Origin: an uncultured Mucispirillum sp.
GTDB taxonomy: Bacteria > Chrysiogenota > Deferribacteres > Deferribacterales > Mucispirillaceae
Direction of reading: 5' to 3'
DNA: 11,354 bases
Assembly (NCBI GenBank): GCA_947177675.1
Contig: CAMWVK010000023.1
Location: forward strand, 1-11,354
Part shown: piece by piece, positions 7,571-11,354 of the stretch
How positions within the stretch are numbered: position 1 is the first letter of the stretch
Layout of the letters: every line of letters begins with the position of its first letter
Notes under the pieces: generated by a model
Told to the model about the DNA's origin: nothing
What the model saw: the letters and a program-made list of their open reading frames with translations, nothing else
Database searches by the model: none
Translations under genes and position numbers: made by a program

Positions 7571-8672
7571 TATTTTCTCCACCAGATACCGCATATTCAG
7601 CAGAAGGAAGTGTTACAGTAAACATTGTATAATCTATACCGTTGCTTTCTGCTATAATATCTCCACCATGGGCTTTTATAATTTTATATGATATAGAAAG
7701 ACCTAAACCAGTGCCTTTCGCTTTTGTTGTTTGAAAGGGCATAAAAAGACGGGAAAGCATATCTTCATCTATCCCGCATCCATTATCCCTGATATGCAGA
7801 ACAGTTTCTTTTTCTGTCATTTCAGAAGTAACAGTAATCTCTCCACCTGCATTTACAGCATCTACTGCATTACCTATTAAGTTCATTATAACCTGCTTAT
7901 ACATATCTTCGTCACAAAAAACAATATGTTCCTCATCAAGCTTGTTTATAACTCTGACTTTTTTATCTCTTATTATATGCTGCAGATAAAGGACTACTTC
8001 ATCAACAATATCTACAAGCACATATTTAGAGGGGTTTATTTTAATTTCTTTTGCAAAAAGCAGTGTGTTGCTTATAACTGCATTAATAGTGCGGACACCT
8101 TTTATTATAGATGTTGTAAGCCTTTTTTTATCTGGTTCCTGCTCCAAATCTCTTGCTAAAAGTGAAGCATAAAGCTCAATTGAGCCAAGTGGGTTTCTTA
8201 CTTCATGGGCAATATTTGCAGCCATTTCGCCCATAATACGCAGCCTTTCATTTCTCTGTTTTTCCTGCTCAAACTTTTTAAGCCTTGTTATATCATCCAT
8301 CACATATACAAAGCCTTCAGAATCTTCTGATTTCAAAGCACTTACACTAAGCCTGAAATATCTTCTGCCCTCATCATCATAATCATGAACACCAGTTGTA
8401 TTAAATGAGCTTAATATACCAAAAACTTTATCATAACCAAGTTCTTCTATTAACTCTTTTGCCCGTCTGTTTTTCAAAAACACACCATTTTTGTTATCCT
8501 GAGCAATAATAGCAGAGTTTGTATTATCAAGCACAGAATCTAAAAGCCCCTGAGTCTGCTCTAATTTTTTCTGCAAAAGAGCATAAGATTCTTTTAAACT
8601 CTCTGTTGTTCTGTTTACCGCATCAACAACTTCTTTTAATAACTGGACATCTATATTTTGTATGTCTGACAA
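7563..8672 (-). CDS. Soluble PAS-HisKA histidine kinase, FlrB/FleS/FlgS-like
   Basis: 369 residues with no membrane helix, so probably cytoplasmic. An N-terminal helical or coiled-coil stretch (about 8-48) leads to a PAS-like domain (about 45-130, ending V-M-D-D-I-T-R-L-K). Next come HisKA with H156 in I-A-H-E-V-R-N-P-L-G-S-I-E, and an HATPase_c domain with N-box N264-L-I-G-N268-A-V-D-A-V, G1 box D296-N-G-C-G-I, F-box F-M-P-F-Q-T-T-K and G2 box G-T-G-L-G-L-S-I-S (320-328). It should autophosphorylate at His156 and pass phosphate to the regulator whose start overlaps its stop. The H-box followed by I-E-L-Y-A-S-L-L-A-R-D-L recalls flagellar kinases of the FleS/FlrB group. The start is TTG at 8672, with AAGGTG 5 nt upstream and an in-frame stop at 8684-8682; the first internal Met is beyond residue 120. 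It begins 19 nt after the TPR gene. Confidence 0.93.
   Translation of the reverse strand: MSDIQNIDVQLLKEVVDAVNRTTESLKESYALLQKKLEQTQGLLDSVLDNTNSAIIAQDNKNGVFLKNRRAKELIEELGYDKVFGILSSFNTTGVHDYDDEGRRYFRLSVSALKSEDSEGFVYVMDDITRLKKFEQEKQRNERLRIMGEMAANIAHEVRNPLGSIELYASLLARDLEQEPDKKRLTTSIIKGVRTINAVISNTLLFAKEIKINPSKYVLVDIVDEVVLYLQHIIRDKKVRVINKLDEEHIVFCDEDMYKQVIMNLIGNAVDAVNAGGEITVTSEMTEKETVLHIRDNGCGIDEDMLSRLFMPFQTTKAKGTGLGLSISYKIIKAHGGDIIAESNGIDYTMFTVTLPSAEYAVSGGENND
7577..7583 (-). promoter_or_regulatory. Shine-Dalgarno GGTGGAG of the response regulator, inside the kinase gene
   Basis: GGTGGAG on the minus strand, 6 nt before the ATG at 7570. It is made from the last codons of the kinase (Gly-Gly-Glu) and supports the start that overlaps the kinase stop. 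Confidence 0.65.
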
Positions 8673-8677
8673 TTTAT

Positions 8678-8683
8678 CACCTT
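8678..8683 (-). promoter_or_regulatory. Shine-Dalgarno AAGGTG fixing the TTG start of the kinase
   Basis: AAGGTG on the minus strand, 5 nt before TTG at 8672-8670. An in-frame stop at 8684-8682 rules out any longer reading. Confidence 0.65.
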
Positions 8684-8691
8684 ACTGCATA

Positions 8692-11331
8692 TTATTTATT
8701 AAGGTTTTTACGCCATTCATCTTCTTCCATCTCGCCTTTTGCTATACCTGCATATATGCTTGCTGGAATATTTGATATTATATCATTATAATAATTATAT
8801 CCACGCTGAATATCGCCCATATTAATAAATGATTTACCTAGATAATATAAGGCTTCTGCACGCCTGTCATCTTTTTCCTTATAGTTATCAGTAAACTGTT
8901 TTAGTGGAAGCACTGCATTTTTAAAGTCATTTTTCCTGTAAAAAATTAAACCTATATCCATATAGACATTATCACTGCCCTCAAACCTAGCCCCTGCATC
9001 CTGCCTGATAGTATCATATATACTTATAAGTATCTGCTGTCGTTTTGCATCACTTGGTATATTTTTAGCAAGAGAATATTTTAAGCTGAGTGCATATTTT
9101 TTATCTCTCGTATATTTATCAAGCAGAGATACTGCCATATCAGTATCAAGCTGTTCCAGTTCGCTGGTAATATATTTAAATGTGTCTTTATCAAAGCTGT
9201 TCACATCTGCTTTTAAGTTTTTATCACCTAGAAGATAACCAAGCACTGCATAGTCCATATTAGCAGGGTTTGGTGTGATTTCTGCATAAAATACTCTTGC
9301 CTTGCTTGGCGAGCCAAGCCTGTAAACACTCATTGCAACCATAGTTTTTATTTTATCTTGAAAGGCTTTATTATTCCATGAGCTTATCCAGTCAGAATTA
9401 GCATCATAGAGCTGCACAACTGATGGATAATCAAAAGCTTTGTATGATGTTTCCATAGGTTTAAGCATAGAATTTTCTAATATTGCAGAAACTTCTTTTC
9501 TGTATTTGCCATTTTCAAACTTCTCAAGATATTCTTTAGCACCTGCTCTTGCTGCCGGATAGTTTTTGGAGGCATATATTACATTAATATCTTTATATGA
9601 TGCTTCATCAAGCAGAGCTTCCCACCTTGAAGTATCACCATATTTTGCAGGGTCAGGTGAAGCAAGCTGAGCCTCTGCAAAAGAAATTACACTTTTATAA
9701 TCATTATTTTTATAAATACTGTCAATTTTGCCATATTTTATTTCATTGAGCATAATATCTGTTCTTGGTTTATACTTAGAGTTTGGATATTCTATATTAA
9801 ACCTATTTATAAGCGGCTCTGCTGTCACGAAATCTTTTTTATTATATACATCTGAAAGTTGAGCAAACATATAATCTTCTTTTATAGTATTCAACTCTGC
9901 ATAATATTTACTTTCAGGATACATGCCTAAAAAGTTTGATATCATATCAACAGCTTCTGCCATTCTGTTTTCTTTATGTAATGTTTTTATAAGCATATAT
10001 TTTGCCTGTTCATGAAGTCCATAAGAATCAGGTCTTGTAAATAAATCTTCAAAAAACTTATTCCAGTATTCATAAGGTTTTGTATTTAAGTATTTTTCTG
10101 CATACTCAATAGTTGCTCTTTGACCGCCCTCCCTGTCTGGATAAAGTTGTTTAAGCCTTAATAACAGCTGGTCAGCATCCGCATTCCTGCTGGTATTGTG
10201 CAGAATTGAGGCTGCTCTAAAAATTGCAGTATTAGCTGAAGAATCATCTGGATATTTTTCATATATATGCGTATAAAGTCTTAATGCAGGTTCCAGCCTG
10301 TTCTTTTTATAAAAAGTATCTGCCACAGCATTAAGCCGTGCAAGAGTAGTATCTGGACTATTTAAAAGCTCATCAAGATTTAGTGTAGAAAAATATTCAA
10401 ATGCTAAGTTTTCTTCGTTCATATCATAATACATCTGTCCAACTTCACCATTAATCATATCCTGATCTGTTTTAAAGTTGCGAAGATATGAAAGATATGT
10501 TTCAATTGCCTTATCAACCTGACCTACTTTTTTATAAAGTTCTGCCATTTTTTTCAAAGCATCTCTTTTGGTTTCTAAATCAGGCACTGTATTATATATT
10601 TTTAAGTATGTGTTTATAGCTTCAAACTGCTGATTTGCATCTTCTTTTGCCTGTGCAGATTTAAGCAGTGCTTCTGGAGTGCGAAAATTATCTGGATACT
10701 GCTTAAAAAACTCATCAAATATTTCATAAGCACTTGTATAATAAAGACCGTCATACTGCCCCATTAAAAGATATGTTTCACCAAGCTTATACATAGCTTC
10801 CTGTTTGTAAAACTCATTTTGAGTAGAAGCAAGTATCTGCTGCAAAACCTGCACTCCCTGACCAAACTGTTTTGATGCTATATATCTATCTGCCTGATCT
10901 AACATATCCTGCATATTTTTATCTTCAAGCCCTTGAGATTTTGTTGAAAGCAGTGGTTTTGCTACCCCGTAGCTTGAAAGAGTATCTTCATTAGTTTTAG
11001 ATTTAGTAGCTACAACTTTAATGCCTGCATCATCATTAACAATAGAAAATTCCGCATCAGGCTTAATATTGATTACAAAGCTGCTGCCACTGCCCTGTAT
11101 ATTTGATACATAGTCATCATTAATATCTTGAGAAAAAGGCTTTTTAATACTGTTTTGAAAAGATATAATTACCCGATTTGTTCCTTTTTCAATATTTTTG
11201 ATATTCTTTTTATCAAGCTTTAAATATACTTCTGTAAAATATTTATCCTTTCTTAAAAAAAGCTGTTGAGCATATAAACTGCTGAAACTTACCATAAGGA
11301 TAATGATTACTAAACATAACTTTCTCATCAT
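8692..11331 (-). CDS. Large exported tetratricopeptide-repeat protein
   Basis: 879 residues with a signal peptide (M-M-R-K, hydrophobic core about 5-18, probable cleavage after S-L-Y-A near 21). An N-terminal beta-rich domain (about 22-110) has alternating hydrophobic strands and might be AMIN-like; this is uncertain. From about 140 to the end the protein is helical with many degenerate TPR units, for example A-M-Y-K-L-G-E-T-Y-L-L-M-G-Q-Y near 179-193, A-L-L-K-S-A-Q-A near 221-228, M-A-E-L-Y-K-K-V-G-Q near 262-271 and A-L-Y-Y-L-G-K-S-F-I-N-M-G-D near 827-840. Pro-containing turns such as K-Q-Y-P-D recur between units, as in BamD/YbgF-type periplasmic TPR proteins. The likely role is a periplasmic scaffold or adaptor; I do not recognise a specific function. 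No clear Shine-Dalgarno is visible in the 23 nt left before the window edge and the frame has no stop there, but the signal peptide supports this start. The next ATG is the adjacent codon. It heads the visible operon, 19 nt before the kinase. Confidence 0.85.
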   Translation of the reverse strand: MMRKLCLVIIILMVSFSSLYAQQLFLRKDKYFTEVYLKLDKKNIKNIEKGTNRVIISFQNSIKKPFSQDINDDYVSNIQGSGSSFVINIKPDAEFSIVNDDAGIKVVATKSKTNEDTLSSYGVAKPLLSTKSQGLEDKNMQDMLDQADRYIASKQFGQGVQVLQQILASTQNEFYKQEAMYKLGETYLLMGQYDGLYYTSAYEIFDEFFKQYPDNFRTPEALLKSAQAKEDANQQFEAINTYLKIYNTVPDLETKRDALKKMAELYKKVGQVDKAIETYLSYLRNFKTDQDMINGEVGQMYYDMNEENLAFEYFSTLNLDELLNSPDTTLARLNAVADTFYKKNRLEPALRLYTHIYEKYPDDSSANTAIFRAASILHNTSRNADADQLLLRLKQLYPDREGGQRATIEYAEKYLNTKPYEYWNKFFEDLFTRPDSYGLHEQAKYMLIKTLHKENRMAEAVDMISNFLGMYPESKYYAELNTIKEDYMFAQLSDVYNKKDFVTAEPLINRFNIEYPNSKYKPRTDIMLNEIKYGKIDSIYKNNDYKSVISFAEAQLASPDPAKYGDTSRWEALLDEASYKDINVIYASKNYPAARAGAKEYLEKFENGKYRKEVSAILENSMLKPMETSYKAFDYPSVVQLYDANSDWISSWNNKAFQDKIKTMVAMSVYRLGSPSKARVFYAEITPNPANMDYAVLGYLLGDKNLKADVNSFDKDTFKYITSELEQLDTDMAVSLLDKYTRDKKYALSLKYSLAKNIPSDAKRQQILISIYDTIRQDAGARFEGSDNVYMDIGLIFYRKNDFKNAVLPLKQFTDNYKEKDDRRAEALYYLGKSFINMGDIQRGYNYYNDIISNIPASIYAGIAKGEMEEDEWRKNLNK

Positions 11332-11354
11332 AATACATAATACTACATATTTTC

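Noticed and set aside
7571..7594. Response regulator starting at ATG 7594
   Set aside because: The ATG at 7570 has GGTGGAG at 6 nt and begins exactly at a standard receiver N-terminus. The extra eight residues match nothing in the family.
1128..8791. Plus-strand open frames of 60-120 codons opposite the genes (for example 1128-1388, 3775-4128, 6153-6515)
   Set aside because: Each lies wholly or mostly antisense to a well-supported gene, is rich in Leu/Phe/Ser/Cys as expected from the complement of AT-rich coding DNA, and has no recognisable domain.
9304..9319. GC-rich inverted repeat GCTTGGC-ga-GCCAAGC inside the TPR gene
   Set aside because: It has no T-tract on either strand and lies in well-formed coding sequence (L-G-S-P-S-K), so it is probably chance.

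Overview
The window is AT-rich bacterial chromosome (by eye roughly one third G+C). Every credible gene lies on the minus strand, so transcription runs from high to low coordinates. The cell plan is Gram-negative: there is a secreted TPR protein, a membrane-anchored SPOR protein, a PgaB-like secreted hydrolase and an NtrC-type sigma-54 activator. AT-rich composition with this gene mix would fit a host-associated member of the Deferribacterota such as Mucispirillum. That placement is an inference from content and composition, not from a search.

In transcription order the first block is a tight run of six genes. They are a large secreted TPR-repeat protein (11331-8692), a soluble PAS/HisKA histidine kinase (8672-7563), an NtrC-family response regulator whose start overlaps the kinase stop by 8 nt (7570-6128), arginyl-tRNA synthetase argS (6096-4441), a SPOR-domain membrane protein (4433-3693) and a stand-alone PgaB-type GHL13/GH153 glycosidase domain (3689-2529). 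Gaps range from an overlap to 31 nt and no terminator is visible between them, so one long operon is plausible. It would join a sigma-54 two-component switch, possibly flagellar, to tRNA charging and cell-envelope functions.

A 184-nt AT-rich gap (2345-2528) holds a candidate sigma-70 promoter. The second block follows: a HemY/HemG-type protoporphyrinogen oxidase (2344-974) and, 31 nt later, a membrane sensor histidine kinase that runs off the left edge.

That last kinase is the most notable item. Its frame is open from the GTG start at 942 to base 1 except for one TAA at 633-631. The stop sits where the family normally has the second Tyr of a G-x-G-Y-Y-S motif in the sensor domain, so it looks like a very recent point-nonsense pseudogene or a sequence error. 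Other points of interest are the PgaB glycosidase domain without its deacetylase half and next to a SPOR protein, a perfect 16-bp GC-rich palindrome with a T-tract inside hemG that reads as a terminator on the antisense strand, and heavy use of non-ATG starts (two TTG, one GTG). I saw no tRNA, rRNA, CRISPR, insertion sequence or other mobile element.
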